Positions 1-10,841 of a DNA stretch of 64,000 nucleotides are shown here, in pieces (positions within the stretch are counted from its first letter, which is position 1; each line of letters begins with the position of its first letter). The stretch is taken from positions 62,001 through 126,000 of the forward strand of contig JAJRRT010000107.1 of the NCBI GenBank assembly GCA_024279255.1, read 5' to 3'. The position numbers and the translations under genes are program-made. The notes beneath the pieces were generated by a model. The model was not told the DNA's origin and ran no database searches. It saw only the letters and a program-made list of their open reading frames with translations. Origin of the DNA: Deltaproteobacteria bacterium. GTDB lineage: Bacteria; Desulfobacterota; Desulfuromonadia; Desulfuromonadales; Geopsychrobacteraceae.

Positions 1-1474
1 GGGACAAGATCTGACGAGCGGCACGTTCCGCCATACGGGTAAAGTCAGGACGGTGCAAAACCTGACCGGCATAGGCCAAAGCCTCAATCATCAAACCGTT
101 CCAGGAGGTGATGATCTTGTCATCCTGCAGAGGCTGCGGTTCCTGACTCTGACGGGCCTTTAACAGACGGCTGCGGATACTATCAAGCTGAGCCAGCAGC
201 GGCTCTCTCTCAAGCGCTGCGGCCTGCTGGATTTGCTGATAACTCCAGGGCCGATAGAGAATATATTGTCCTTCAAAGTTTGGTTCAGCATCGAATCCGT
301 AGACCTTGGCAGCCAAGGTGAATTCTTTGGGAGTGAGCAGTTTGCGCAGATCCTCCCGTTGCCAGATGTAGGACCTTCCCTCTTCTCCCTCTACGCCCGA
401 ATCCTGCGCCGAGTAAAAAAGACCCTCGCTCGAAGTCATCTCGCGCTGAACATAGGCGACAATATCTTCGGACGTGCGCCGAAAATCGGGATTTCTGGTT
501 AACTGATAGGCATGGGCATAAGCCTTCAGCAACTGGGCATTGTCATAAAGCATTTTTTCAAAATGGGGCACCAGCCAGTGACTGTCCGTGGAGTAGCGGT
601 GGAAGCCCCCGGCCAGTTGATCATAGATCCCTCCCCGGGCCATGGCATCCAGAGTCTTGCTCACCATATCCAGGCTCGTGCGGTTGCCATTGACCTCATA
701 ATCTTTCAGCAACAGCTCAAGTACGGCCGGACGTGGAAACTTGGGGGCACCCCCAAAACCACCGACATCAGCATCAAAGATACTGGCAAAACGCTTTACC
801 CCATCGGCGGCCAAGGTTTCCGCAGGAAGGGCCCCGGTTCTGCGGCCTTGCATGCTCTCGATGCTCTGCAGCCTTGCTGTTACCTCATCCGCCCGCTTTT
901 GCAGGTTTAGCTGCTGCGTGCTCCAAAGTGTGGAAATCTGTTCCAGGATCTGATTAAACTGTGGATTCGGAATATAGGTGCCAGCGTGAAAGGGTTTGAG
1001 TTCGGGAGTCAGAAAAACCGACATCGGCCAGCCCCCTCCCCCACCGCTCAAAAGCTGCACCGCCGACATGTAAATCTGGTCGACATCGGGCCTCTCTTCA
1101 CGATCGACCTTAATGCTGACAAAATTCCGATTCAAAATCCCGGCTGTAAATGAATTTTCAAAAGACTCGTGCTCCATGACCTGGCACCAATAGCAGGTGG
1201 AATAGCCGACAGAGAGAAAAATCGGCTTGTTTTCCTTGCGGGCCAGGGCAAAAGCCTCCTCACCCCAAGGGTACCAATCCACCGGGTTCCCGGCATGCTG
1301 TAACAGATAGGGGCTGGTTTCGAACTGCAAACGATTCATGGCTCTCCCGGTATCGACCTTGTTTCCTTCACTGGCAAAAACCACCAGGGGCGCCAACAGC
1401 AGCAGACCTAAGATACCAAGCCCGAGCATCAGCGCACCAACCGGTAACGGGTTGTATTCTGTCAGGGTCTTCAT
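1..1474 (-). CDS. DUF255 / YyaL-type thioredoxin-domain protein (C-terminus truncated by window edge)
   Basis: Reverse-strand translation reads [14 protein letters not shown]...[60 protein letters not shown]...; motifs typical of the DUF255/SPATA20 family. ORF is open at position 1, hence missing from the ORF track. Confidence 0.9.
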   Translation of the reverse strand, partial: MKTLTEYNPLPVGALMLGLGILGLLLLAPLVVFASEGNKVDTGRAMNRLQFETSPYLLQHAGNPVDWYPWGEEAFALARKENKPIFLSVGYSTCYWCQVMEHESFENSFTAGILNRNFVSIKVDREERPDVDQIYMSAVQLLSGGGGGWPMSVFLTPELKPFHAGTYIPNPQFNQILEQISTLWSTQQLNLQKRADEVTARLQSIESMQGRRTGALPAETLAADGVKRFASIFDADVGGFGGAPKFPRPAVLELLLKDYEVNGNRTSLDMVSKTLDAMARGGIYDQLAGGFHRYSTDSHWLVPHFEKMLYDNAQLLKAYAHAYQLTRNPDFRRTSEDIVAYVQREMTSSEGLFYSAQDSGVEGEEGRSYIWQREDLRKLLTPKEFTLAAKVYGFDAEPNFEGQYILYRPWSYQQIQQAAALEREPLLAQLDSIRSRLLKARQSQEPQPLQDDKIITSWNGLMIEALAYAGQVLHRPDFTRMAERAARQILS

Positions 1475-1528
1475 CTCAGGTCCTTTCTGGAAATATCTGA
1501 AGAAAAGTGGGGTTCAGATGTAGCGCGC

Positions 1529-2698
1529 TTATCGGTCGGCGTGGCGCAAGGCCGAGGTCAGAGCCTCGGCGGTAAACAGGTCAGGTAGTCTCCGGACAAT
1601 CTCCTGTTGCCGATTGAGAACCAGAGCAAAAGGCAACCCGGCGCCACCAGAATCCAGCAACAACTGTAACTTGAGCGGATCCGAATCGGTCAGATCAACG
1701 CGAAAGGCCAACAGCCTGGTGTCCCTCGCGGCCTCAAGAACCTGAGTATCAGTATAGACTGTAGATTCCAGAACCTTGCAGTTCAGGCACCAGTCAGCGG
1801 TAAATTCAATGAGAATCGGCCGATCACCGGCCAAAGATGCCAGTACGGCTGTAGAATAAGGTTGCCAGTGCAGTTCACTGTCGAGCGAGCGTCCGTAAAA
1901 AGTGAAGAGAAGAGCCAAACTCACCACTGCGGTCAAGAGCGGCAGCATCCGGTTGGCCAAGCTCGGCCCGCAAAACCAGGATCTGACACCCCACAAAAAC
2001 AGCAACGCGCCCCAGAGAATCACTGGAGCCTGACTCCAGGTCTCCGCAACAAGGCTTCGGGCAAAGAAGACCGCCCCGCCCCAGAGGATGAAGGCAAGAA
2101 GTTCCTTGATTCGCGGTGACCATTCGGCATCAACCGGAAATTTTGACAGCCAGCGCGGATAAAGCAGGAGCAACAGATAGGGGAGAGAGAGCCCCAGACC
2201 GACCAGAAGAAAGAGTCCGAAAAACAGCAACGGCGGCTGGGAAAGACCGAACGTGAGCACCCCACCCAAAAAGGGACCAGTACAGGGAGTGGCCAGAACG
2301 GCCGTCAAAACCCCGGCCAGAAAGGGTTTCAGATGTCCGCCCGAATCCAGGCGGTAAAGGGCTTGAGGCAGCCGCAGCGACCAGTCGAAAAAAGTGGCCA
2401 GTCCCGCACTGAGCAAGACCAGAACCAGCAGGAGAAGAAACCATTCAGACTGAAAGAGAAATCCCCACTGCAGGCGCAGAAAAGCCATAGCCCCACCCAC
2501 CAGGGCAAAGAGCAACAGGGTGCCGACCAGAAATGCCAGGGCTGAACCGATCTGCGGCCTGCCCTCCGATTCCGCGGAATCGAGAATCATACGAACCTTT
2601 AAAGGGATCGCGGGCAGCACGCAGGGAGTCAGGTTCATCAGTAGCCCTGCCGTAAAAGCCAACAGACATTGAGTTAAAAGAGAAGACATCGGCAACAA
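1529..2698 (-). CDS. DsbD-like thiol:disulfide interchange protein (CcdA-like membrane domain plus C-terminal thioredoxin)
   Basis: 389 aa; LTPCVLPAIPLK and ATPCTGPFLGG membrane Cys motifs; C-terminal FTADWCLNCKVLE thioredoxin motif. Start may be an internal Met (MSSLL). Confidence 0.88.
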   Translation of the reverse strand: MLPMSSLLTQCLLAFTAGLLMNLTPCVLPAIPLKVRMILDSAESEGRPQIGSALAFLVGTLLLFALVGGAMAFLRLQWGFLFQSEWFLLLLVLVLLSAGLATFFDWSLRLPQALYRLDSGGHLKPFLAGVLTAVLATPCTGPFLGGVLTFGLSQPPLLFFGLFLLVGLGLSLPYLLLLLYPRWLSKFPVDAEWSPRIKELLAFILWGGAVFFARSLVAETWSQAPVILWGALLFLWGVRSWFCGPSLANRMLPLLTAVVSLALLFTFYGRSLDSELHWQPYSTAVLASLAGDRPILIEFTADWCLNCKVLESTVYTDTQVLEAARDTRLLAFRVDLTDSDPLKLQLLLDSGGAGLPFALVLNRQQEIVRRLPDLFTAEALTSALRHADR

Positions 2699-3001
2699 AC
2701 TCCTTTATCTCCAAACTTCAATCTTTACCATTCTCGTCATGCTTAAAGATGAAAGTCTAGCATATACGAACTTTCGTCATCTCGTGGGGTCTGATCCTCT
2801 ACGTTTTCCAGGGATAATTTTGACCTGTGAAACCCGCAAAAGCAGATACATGTCCTCCCTGTAAATCTTTATCTAATCTTAATCCAAGCTTTATTCCAGC
2901 TTGACCTCACCTTGCTACCCTGATTCCAGACCACACAGAACAGCAAACCGGGTCTATTCCCCGAGGAGAGACCAACCCCGAAAAAAAGATGGAGGAAAGC
3001 G

Positions 3002-3679
3002 ATGAAAACCAAACGAATCAGCAGCACAATTCTACTGACCCTGACCCTTGGTCTACTGATCTTCAGCCCGGCTCTAGCCAGTAAGGGTGACGGGAAAAAC
3101 TACGAGGTCACCATCACCAACTTGACCAAAAAACAGGTCATGACCCCGCCGATCCTCATCAGCCACCGTAGCAGCTATGAGCTTTTCAGCCTGGCCCAGC
3201 CGGTCGGCGCTGAACTGGCTACCCTCGCCGAAGGAGGAGACTCTCAAGCACTGGCCGCCCTGCTCGGCACCCACGATGACGTGCATGATGTCGTTACCTC
3301 TGCCGTACCGATTCTACCGGGATCCTCAATCACCCTGACCATCAACAGCAAGGGCCGCTTCAATCGCCTGAGCCTCGCCGGCATGCTGGCAACCAGTAAC
3401 GACGGATTCTTCGCCTTAAATGGTGTCAAGTTCCCCCACGAATACTCCAGATCACGGTTTGCTGTTGCCTATGATGCCGGCAGCGAAGTGAACACCGAAC
3501 TCTGCTCCGATCTCCCCGGACCACCCTGCGCAGCAGACAGCGGCAACCAGCGTATCACCACAGACGCCGAAGGTTTTGTCCACATCCACAACGGAATTCA
3601 CGGAACAGGCGACCTGAACGCCGCAAATATGGATTGGCAGAATCCGGTGGCTAAGGTTGTGATTGAAAGAGTGAAGTAA
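3002..3679 (+). CDS. secreted spondin-domain protein
   Basis: 225 aa with signal peptide; YEVTITNLTKKQVMTPPILISH...SMLAT.NDGFFALNG resembles the spondin_N family. Confidence 0.8.
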   Translation: MKTKRISSTILLTLTLGLLIFSPALASKGDGKNYEVTITNLTKKQVMTPPILISHRSSYELFSLAQPVGAELATLAEGGDSQALAALLGTHDDVHDVVTSAVPILPGSSITLTINSKGRFNRLSLAGMLATSNDGFFALNGVKFPHEYSRSRFAVAYDAGSEVNTELCSDLPGPPCAADSGNQRITTDAEGFVHIHNGIHGTGDLNAANMDWQNPVAKVVIERVK

Positions 3680-3720
3680 ACTTAATGCAGAGCAAGAGCG
3701 AGTCGCTAGCGATAGAACGA

Positions 3721-3751
3721 AGGGGACAGGTTCAAAATCGATCTGTCCCCT
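3721..3751. terminator. hairpin AGGGGACAG...CTGTCCCCT, probable terminator
   Basis: 9-bp perfect inverted repeat with a T-rich tail about 40 bp after the 3679 stop. Confidence 0.55.
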
Positions 3752-3797
3752 TATTTAATTCCCCGCTCACCAGAAGAACCAACCGATCCTTCTCGCG

Positions 3798-4253
3798 CTA
3801 ACCCTTGGTTCGCGGGATAAGATCCTGTTCGGCGGCGTAGATCTGCCCTTGCTCAGAGAGGTAGAAACGGACACCGAAAAAACGGGTCACCGCAACCCGG
3901 ATCAAGCCGCGGCGAAGCAATGATTTAAGAGCCTGAGTGACATTATTGCGTTCCAGGTGCAGACCGGCCCGCACCCGCCTACTCGACAGCCCCTTAGCCG
4001 CGCGTGGAGCCAGATATCTGAACACCAGAAGTTCATAGTTGTTCAACTGTCCGACAAACTGGCGCACCGCAGATCCTGACGGCTCGCTAGTTTTGAGCAC
4101 GCCACTGGCGGCGAGCGGCGACCTGTCGATACTTTTGAGCAGCTTAAGTATTTTCGCGGCAATACGCTTCCAGGCCGGATAGAGCCCGACCAGCATGAAA
4201 GACAGCAGGAAGAGTAGAAAGAGCCCTGCCATAGGCAGATCACTAAACGGCAT
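3798..4253 (-). CDS. membrane-anchored winged-helix (MarR-like) protein
   Basis: 151 aa; N-terminal TM segment, then ...NNVTQALKSLLRRGLIRVAVTRFFGVRFYLSEQG, wHTH-like. Confidence 0.5.
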   Translation of the reverse strand: MPFSDLPMAGLFLLFLLSFMLVGLYPAWKRIAAKILKLLKSIDRSPLAASGVLKTSEPSGSAVRQFVGQLNNYELLVFRYLAPRAAKGLSSRRVRAGLHLERNNVTQALKSLLRRGLIRVAVTRFFGVRFYLSEQGQIYAAEQDLIPRTKG

Positions 4254-4332
4254 AACCAGCCTCCCTCGCTGAAGCCTAGATCTGAAAAGTTCTGACCACC
4301 ATTACATTATAGAACATATGCAGTGATCTGGT

Positions 4333-4896
4333 TTAACCCGAACCGCTCAGTTCGACCTCGCACAACGGCTGGTGCACGGCAGCGTTTGGGGTCAACCGGC
4401 TACTGAACAGAATCATGCTGGCCACTTCCAGTGAACCGCAGGAGTATTCTCGGAATTTTTCGAAGCTTTCTAGATTATCAGAACAAGAACGCAAACGTCC
4501 CAAGGTCAGATGCGGACGGTAGCGGCGTATTTCATGCGGTAGGCCGAGGTCACACAAGCCCTCGGCAAGGGCCGCCTGCAACGCCAGCAGTGGTTCGGGT
4601 GGTTCAACCCCCAGCCAGACCACTCGCGGCCGCTTGCCAGCCGGGAAGCTCCCGACACCTTTGAGCGTCACAGTAAAAGATGGCGTTGAAGCGGCCAGCG
4701 ACTGCAGCAGCTGGCCGACTTTGTCCAGAACATCCTGAGGCTGATCACCGAGAAACTGCAAAGAGAGATGGAGGTTATGCGTACTGGCAAGCCGCAACTC
4801 CGGCAGATGCTGTTTCAATTCCTGCTGCAGAGAGTCGAGCCGCTGCCAGAGTTCAAACGGCAAGGAAATCGCGATAAAGGAACGGATCAGTTTCAT
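4333..4896 (-). CDS. thpR: RNA 2',3'-cyclic phosphodiesterase (2H family)
   Basis: HNLHLSLQFLG and RPHLTLGRL HxTx motifs; RSFIAISLPFEL N-terminus. Confidence 0.9.
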   Translation of the reverse strand: MKLIRSFIAISLPFELWQRLDSLQQELKQHLPELRLASTHNLHLSLQFLGDQPQDVLDKVGQLLQSLAASTPSFTVTLKGVGSFPAGKRPRVVWLGVEPPEPLLALQAALAEGLCDLGLPHEIRRYRPHLTLGRLRSCSDNLESFEKFREYSCGSLEVASMILFSSRLTPNAAVHQPLCEVELSGSG

Positions 4897-4937
4897 AACT
4901 TCAGCCAGTTCCCCCTTAAGAGTTTGCGCAGGGGCTC

Positions 4938-5507
4938 CTAGATAAGTGCAACCCCGACCAGCACGCTATGCAACCAGACAACAAACAGGCCATAGAGGAG
5001 AAGTCCAAGTACCAGGACAATGATATCGTTGACCCTGGAGACCGGTGCTCCGGGTACGACACGTGGCGTTCGTCGACGCGTGGAGAATAGATCGAGGGCA
5101 GCCCAGAGCAGGAATGCACCGAACAGCAGCACATCGGCCAACCGACCGTTGACCATCAGATGGGCGAAAGACCAGAGGAGCGTCGCGATCAACATCGGAT
5201 GTCTGGCCAGCGTCTGGATGCGGCCGGGGAAATAGGTCGCCAGCAGCAAAGGAAAGACCGGAAGCAGCAGCAACATCGCCAGATGCCGCAGCCAGTTGGG
5301 AGCCAAAAAGAGAACAGCAGTTTCCTGACGCGCCAGCCCGTAGCCCCAGATCATCAGGATAAACCCGATGGTGGCGACCACCGAATAGATCCCCTTCCAG
5401 GGACCTTCGCCGATGCTCGCCAGCATGCGATCCCGCCAACCCTCGTTGACGATCGACACCGAGTGTACCGCAAAAAAAATGATCAGACCGACGACCAGAA
5501 TGCTCAT
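4938..5507 (-). CDS. NnrU-family membrane protein
   Basis: MSILVVGLIIFFAVHSVSIVNEGWRDRM... and RHPMLIATLLWSFAHLMVNGRLADVLLFG are typical of NnrU. Confidence 0.88.
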   Translation of the reverse strand: MSILVVGLIIFFAVHSVSIVNEGWRDRMLASIGEGPWKGIYSVVATIGFILMIWGYGLARQETAVLFLAPNWLRHLAMLLLLPVFPLLLATYFPGRIQTLARHPMLIATLLWSFAHLMVNGRLADVLLFGAFLLWAALDLFSTRRRTPRVVPGAPVSRVNDIIVLVLGLLLYGLFVVWLHSVLVGVALI

Positions 5508-5517
5508 GTTCTTCTCC

Positions 5518-6702
5518 TTAGCCCAACGCCTGCTGTAAATCCGCGATCAAATCCTCAGCATCTTCCAGACCGATGGATAGCCGCACCATACCATCAGGGA
5601 TACCGCGGCGGCTTCGCTCTTCTGGGAGCATGGCGTAATGGGTGGTGGTGATCGGCTGGGTCACCAGACTTTCAACTCCGCCAAGACTGGCTGCGATAGA
5701 GAAGAGTTGCAGACGATCAACGACCGCCGCCGTCGCTGCTGCATCACCATCGAAAACAAAGCTCAACATACCGCCGAAACCGCTCATCTGCTCACGAGCG
5801 ACCGCATGGCCGGCAAAGTCTTTCAGTCCTGGATAGTTTACCCGCAGTACCTGTGGTTGTTGCTGCAGAAATTCGGCAACCTGCTGCGCGGTCTGGTTCT
5901 GGGCCTTCACCCGCACCAAGAGGGTGCGTAGACTCCGGGACAGCAGAAATGCGACTTCCGGGGCCATCATCTGGCCGAGATTCTTGCGCCACACCCAGAT
6001 CGGCGCGAGCAGTTCACCGCTGGCGATCACCAGGCCGCCGGTCAGATCACTATGACCACCCAGATATTTGGTCGCGCTATGCACCACAATGTCCGCTCCC
6101 AGCTCGAACGGCTGCTGGTTAACCGGGGAGGCAAATGTGTTATCGACTACTGTCAGCGCGCCGTGCTCTTTGGCTACTGCAGCGATTTTGCTGATATCCA
6201 GTACTTCCAGATTCGGGTTGGTCGGGGTTTCAAAAAAGACTATCCGGGTGGTCTCACGAAACTGCTGCGGCAGGTCGGCCAGTTCATTGCCGAGGACAAA
6301 GGTCGTCTCAATACCAAGAGTCGGCAGGTTCTCGTTTAGCAGATCGAAGGTGCCACCGTAAACGTCACCGATACAGATAATATGGTCGCCAGCGTTGCAA
6401 AGAGCGAGAAAGGTTGCCGCCTCCGCAGCCATCCCCGAACTAAAGGCCAGACAACCTTGTCCACCCTCCAGGTCTGCGCATTTTTTTTCCAATCCGCGTA
6501 TGGTCGGATTGAGTCCGTACCGGGTATAGAGGTTACCGTCGGGGTTGCGTCCCTCAACCACATCGAGCAATTCCTCGGTATTTTTAAATGCGAAGGTTGA
6601 ATGGTTGTACAGCGGCATGTGGATACCGCCCTGTACATCGAGAGACTCGCCTGCATGGATACAGCGAGTTGAAAAGCCATTGCTGTCGGTATCTGCCATC
6701 AT
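5518..6702 (-). CDS. trans-sulfuration PLP-dependent enzyme (cystathionine gamma-synthase / O-acylhomoserine sulfhydrylase-like)
   Basis: 394 aa; ...VVDNTFASPVNQQPFELGADIVVHSATKYLGGHSDLTGG (PLP lysine motif), SLGGVESLVTQP. Confidence 0.92.
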   Translation of the reverse strand: MMADTDSNGFSTRCIHAGESLDVQGGIHMPLYNHSTFAFKNTEELLDVVEGRNPDGNLYTRYGLNPTIRGLEKKCADLEGGQGCLAFSSGMAAEAATFLALCNAGDHIICIGDVYGGTFDLLNENLPTLGIETTFVLGNELADLPQQFRETTRIVFFETPTNPNLEVLDISKIAAVAKEHGALTVVDNTFASPVNQQPFELGADIVVHSATKYLGGHSDLTGGLVIASGELLAPIWVWRKNLGQMMAPEVAFLLSRSLRTLLVRVKAQNQTAQQVAEFLQQQPQVLRVNYPGLKDFAGHAVAREQMSGFGGMLSFVFDGDAAATAAVVDRLQLFSIAASLGGVESLVTQPITTTHYAMLPEERSRRGIPDGMVRLSIGLEDAEDLIADLQQALG

Positions 6703-7276
6703 GACCTCCCTTTTACAGGTATGTTCCTGAACGACTGATCACCAGTCTATCATGGATAAATCAATTTCTCTGACTAGCTGTTTACTCAGCTCAGAACACG
6801 CGCATATCGCTATTATCAGGGGTGCTCTGCCTCCTCGCTACGCCCTTTTGATCACGAGATAGACTCCAGGACAGTTGTGGCGATAGCTACAATCCCAATA
6901 CCAGCCAGCCAAACGCGAGAACCCGTTGAAGATCCCATACCACCTCCTGGGCTTCGAATGTCCAGACCAACAGCGCCATCAACAGCGTCACACTGAGGTA
7001 CTGCCAGATTGATCCCGCCAGAAGGTTGGTGCCGCTCCCATGATTGACCCTCTTCTTTGAATTTCGTGAGATAGGTCCAAGGTCAATTATGCCTGATCCT
7101 GCTATCGCCTGTATTGGATACAGACTCACCCGGATACTCCTGGTTTTGACCAATGTCAAGATTGACTTCAACGCGGGACGTAGGAAGAAAGCCTGGGCAT
7201 CCGTATCCGATCTCTGCATTCCTGATAGACTGAACTGACAGACCAAAAGGTTAGCAAAGACGCCTGAGGGAAGACT

Positions 7277-7657
7277 ATGAACAAGGACAACGTACTGAAT
7301 GTCATGGAACAAACCGACGATAAACATGCCCATTTCCTGCTTGCGTGGAAACGTGGCGTCGTCTTTCTCGGTCCGGAGTTGTTCGGCCCAGGCTCTCCCG
7401 ATACGGCCCATGACAAAGACGAACTTCGGCCACTCCCGCACGCGGTGGAGGCCGTATTTGCCGAGGAAAGTGGCGGTGAAGAGCAGTTCCTGGCGGCGAT
7501 GGTGAGTTTTTACGACCCGGTATGGGGGGAGGAGTTAGCGGTCCGCATCGACTGCCTCAAGTCGGTATGTGGCCTGACCTATAACCTGGATCACGAATGT
7601 ATCGGGATACTTTGCGACCTGCTGCTGAATTATGAGGGGTGGAAAGTAGGAGAATGA
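7277..7657 (+). CDS. hypothetical protein
   Basis: 126-aa ORF (MNKDNVLNVMEQTDDKHAHFLLAWKRGVVFLGPEL...). Preferred over the overlapping antisense ORF 6887..7441 on composition. Confidence 0.5.
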   Translation: MNKDNVLNVMEQTDDKHAHFLLAWKRGVVFLGPELFGPGSPDTAHDKDELRPLPHAVEAVFAEESGGEEQFLAAMVSFYDPVWGEELAVRIDCLKSVCGLTYNLDHECIGILCDLLLNYEGWKVGE

Positions 7658-7771
7658 AGCCTGTCCACTTCCACTCCGTCTGTCGGGATGACCCCTATGC
7701 ATGATAAAATGAGGCAGAGAAACAGGGGTACGGAAACGAACCATTTTTGTCCCGTGGAAAGGAAAACCGTC

Positions 7772-7996
7772 ATGACAGAAATCTATGAATGCGCAGTCTG
7801 CGGAGTGGTATCGAAAGTCGGCGGTAATCTGTGTCGTCCTGATTTACAGGAAGATATTCATGATTATTGCGGTACAACCAGGGAGCGTGGAGCGATGTGT
7901 ACCGAGATCAAAGGAAATCTACCGATTGTCTGCGGGACCTGTGGCCGACCGGCCAAACATGCCGATCTGGTCTGTAATCCATTAATGCTCGGCTGA
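7772..7996 (+). CDS. small Cys-rich zinc-ribbon-like protein
   Basis: MTEIYECAVCGVVSKVGGNLCRPDL...CGTCGRPAKHADLVCNP; paired CxxC motifs; start chosen at the internal ATG. Confidence 0.6.
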   Translation: MTEIYECAVCGVVSKVGGNLCRPDLQEDIHDYCGTTRERGAMCTEIKGNLPIVCGTCGRPAKHADLVCNPLMLG

Positions 7997-8063
7997 TCTC
8001 TTAGTTGGTCGCTTACCGTCTGCGGAGTCTAGTTCTTTTTCAGGCCATTCCTTTGGCCCTCAG

Positions 8064-8310
8064 TTAGTCAAGCGCCTCATCACTCTTTGCTAATTCCAGC
8101 CCCATCGCCCTCAGCACAGCACCGCTCTTGCTGAACTGAATATCCCCATATTCGACCACCTGCATGAAATTTCCCCAGGGATCACGAAAATTCAGCCCTT
8201 TTCCCGGCAAGTAGTTCAACCTGCTGCCCGGTTTCAGCCAGAGCCAGAAACTGGCCCCCCATATCGATGAAGGCCATCCCCTCGCCCCGACCATGCGCGG
8301 TCTTGATTTG
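8064..8310 (-). pseudogene. degraded VOC/glyoxalase-like gene (frameshifted, N-terminally truncated)
   Basis: One frame gives LNFRDPWGNFMQVVEYGDIQFSKSGAVLRAMGLELAKSDEALD (VOC C-terminus); an adjacent frame immediately upstream gives AHGRGEGMAFIDMGGQFLALAETGQQ (VOC middle). Confidence 0.7.
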
Positions 8311-8575
8311 TCCTGATTATCCATGGCTTTTTCTCCTCATGCTTTTCCCCATCGTACTGCGAACTGGCAACCACCGGGAAGTCCAGAGAATTCAGAGGGC
8401 TGGATACTCTCGAAACGTAAACAGGATGAATTTCGGCTGCTATGTCATCCGGGACTTATCTTTGCCACAAGGATGTTGATGATCACGCTGCAACAAATAA
8501 CCGATTAGGTTATAATTCAGCTACGGAATAAACGACACATTTTCACTAATCTCTAGCAGTTTTCAGGAGCCGATA

Positions 8576-9133
8576 ATGAATCTTTATGAATATGCTCGGG
8601 CAACCGAGGAAAGCGGCATCCGCTATTACCAGGGTTTGGCAACGCAAGCGCAGAAAGCTGGCGTTAAGGGAGTGTTTAATATGTTGGTCGGTGAAGAAAG
8701 AAAACTCCTGGCGAAGATCCAGCTTATCCGGCAACGTTTTCCCCGGATGGATAGCCTGAAATGCCACCGATTGCGGAAGAACACTATTGTTTTTGTCCGG
8801 CTGAGCAAGGCCTCAAACCACTCCCGGGTGGAGTCTGATCGAGAAGCATATCTGGTTGCTCGTGAGGCCGAGGAGAAAGTTGTCAGACAGTATATGGAAG
8901 CGGCCGAAGTCGAACAAGATCCCCAGACAAAAGAGATGCTGCAATGGTTCGCAGCCCTTGAGCGGCACGAACTGCGCGAGATAGAGAGTCTCTACGATTT
9001 TGTCAATGCCCCGACCGACTATCTGGAATGGGCCGAATTCAGTAATCTGGATGAGTTTCATAACTTTGGCCGTTACGAGGATCTGCGCCGGGGACAACTG
9101 GAGCTACCGACCGACCAGAAGAAGCATCACTAA
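8576..9133 (+). CDS. ferritin-like / rubrerythrin-type diiron protein
   Basis: 185 aa; EYARATEESGIRYYQGLA... and LERHELREIESLYDFVN helical Glu/His motifs. Confidence 0.7.
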   Translation: MNLYEYARATEESGIRYYQGLATQAQKAGVKGVFNMLVGEERKLLAKIQLIRQRFPRMDSLKCHRLRKNTIVFVRLSKASNHSRVESDREAYLVAREAEEKVVRQYMEAAEVEQDPQTKEMLQWFAALERHELREIESLYDFVNAPTDYLEWAEFSNLDEFHNFGRYEDLRRGQLELPTDQKKHH

Positions 9134-9331
9134 CGTCCGACAGATTCCTGAGAGGCAGATCGACTGAAGTCGATACCGGTTCGTCTGATCCGTGATTTTT
9201 CTCCTCGCGCAACTCTATGGCCTCAAACAGTTATGAGCTTGGCAATACCGCTTTCGGTGAGGATTTGGCCCTGCGATCTCCAGCCGTGAACCATTTCAAT
9301 CACGTTGCAGCCACCTTGAAGGAGAGTCCCC

Positions 9332-10033
9332 ATGAGTAAACCTGTTTGCGTTGTTATTGGTGTAGGCCCCGGCAATGGCACCGCGATTGCCAGAAAATTT
9401 ACGGATCAAGGATACGCAGTTGCGCTCTGTGCGCGAACCCAGGCTAGACTGAACAGGCTGGCTGAAGAGCTGCCTGATGCTGCCGCTTTTGTCTACGATG
9501 TGACCGACCCGGGGGCCGCCGGGCGAGTATTTGCCGATATAGAACAATCGATGGGTGCGGTGTCGATTGTCGCCTATAATGCCGGCTCAGGGACATGGGG
9601 CAATGTTGATGAGGTGACTGTTGACTCCTTTCAATCAACCTGGGAAGTGAATACGCGCGGCCTGTTATTGGCGGTCAAAGCAGTCTTACCCCAAATGCGT
9701 AAACGGGGTGGCGGTTCGATTGTGATAACCGGTGCTACCGCTGCCCTAAGGGGAGGGCTGATGTCCACTGCATTTGCCTCAGCCAAGGCGGCTCAGCGTA
9801 ACCTGGCCCAATCCTTAGCCAAGCAATTAGGCCCGGAAAAAATTCATGTCGGTTATGTCGTCCTCGATGGCATGGTGGATCTGGAAAAAACCATGACGAA
9901 CATGGCAGACAAACCGCTCGATTTCTTTCTCAGTGCCGAGCAGATTGCCGAAGCATTCTACTATCTTGCGACACAGCCGGAGCGCGCCTGGACGTTTGAA
10001 ATAGACCTGCGCCCTTACGCTGAGAAGTGGTAG
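9332..10033 (+). CDS. SDR-family oxidoreductase
   Basis: GVGPGNGTAIARKF nucleotide motif; YNAGSG; SAKAAQRNLAQSLAKQLG (atypical catalytic region). Confidence 0.85.
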   Translation: MSKPVCVVIGVGPGNGTAIARKFTDQGYAVALCARTQARLNRLAEELPDAAAFVYDVTDPGAAGRVFADIEQSMGAVSIVAYNAGSGTWGNVDEVTVDSFQSTWEVNTRGLLLAVKAVLPQMRKRGGGSIVITGATAALRGGLMSTAFASAKAAQRNLAQSLAKQLGPEKIHVGYVVLDGMVDLEKTMTNMADKPLDFFLSAEQIAEAFYYLATQPERAWTFEIDLRPYAEKW

Positions 10034-10178
10034 CCTGCAAGGGATCAGATTTTATCCGCGTGCAACAGTCGTTAATCTTTCGGTATATACCTGAGGGTTC
10101 GGGCCTCAATATTCAACAAATGAATTTTCTACCTCACGGTAGCCCAGATTGCTTAACCCTTACCCTGTGAGCGTCCAA

Positions 10179-10841
10179 TTACCAAGGCAACTCGTCACCA
10201 TTGCTATGCCAGAAAGAACCTGCATTTTCAAGGTTAAGGGCTTCAATCCGTTCGGCCAGTCCGGCAACAGACTCTTCGGGGGTAATGATCCCGCCAAAAT
10301 TGACCATGCGGGTTTTTACGAATCCGGGGTGTAACTGCGCCACGGCAATACCGCGCCCTTTCAGATCGATAGCCAGTGAGCGCCCCAGAGCATTGAACGC
10401 AGCTTTGGAGGCTCGATAGCCATAGCGGCCACCTGAGTCGTTATCGGCAATCGAGCCCATGCGGCTGGTCATGTTGGCAATTTTGCTTCCCTCTGCCAGA
10501 TTGGGTAGCAGGGCCTCGCTGATCCTTATGGGGGCAAATGCGTTGATCTCCATCTGTAAGCGGAGCGAATCAAAATCGATTGAGCCGAGGGTCTCATCCA
10601 GCATAAGACCAGCGTTGTTGATCAGCAAGTCAATCATTTGTCCCTGTAGAGCGTCCACCAGCCGCTCGATGCTCTCTTGGCTGGTCACATCGATCCCGTT
10701 AATTATCTGGCTTGCGAAGCTCTCAAGTTCGTTTGATGTTTCGCGACAGACACCCGTGACGCGCCAGCCTTCAGCCTGATAATGACGTGCCAACTCAAGG
10801 CCAATCCCACGATTGGCACCGGTAATAACAACATGCTTCAT
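10179..10841 (-). CDS. SDR-family oxidoreductase
   Basis: VVITGANRGIGLELARHY, NNAG, YRASKAALN-like YGYRASKAAFNALGRSLA. Confidence 0.9.
   Translation of the reverse strand: MKHVVITGANRGIGLELARHYQAEGWRVTGVCRETSNELESFASQIINGIDVTSQESIERLVDALQGQMIDLLINNAGLMLDETLGSIDFDSLRLQMEINAFAPIRISEALLPNLAEGSKIANMTSRMGSIADNDSGGRYGYRASKAAFNALGRSLAIDLKGRGIAVAQLHPGFVKTRMVNFGGIITPEESVAGLAERIEALNLENAGSFWHSNGDELPW

Noticed and set aside
6887-7441. 184-aa minus-strand ORF
   Set aside because: Largely antisense to the more protein-like ORF 7277..7657. The C-terminal hydrophobic part (SIWQYLSVTLLMALLVWTFEAQ...) might be a small membrane protein, but I see no convincing start/RBS.
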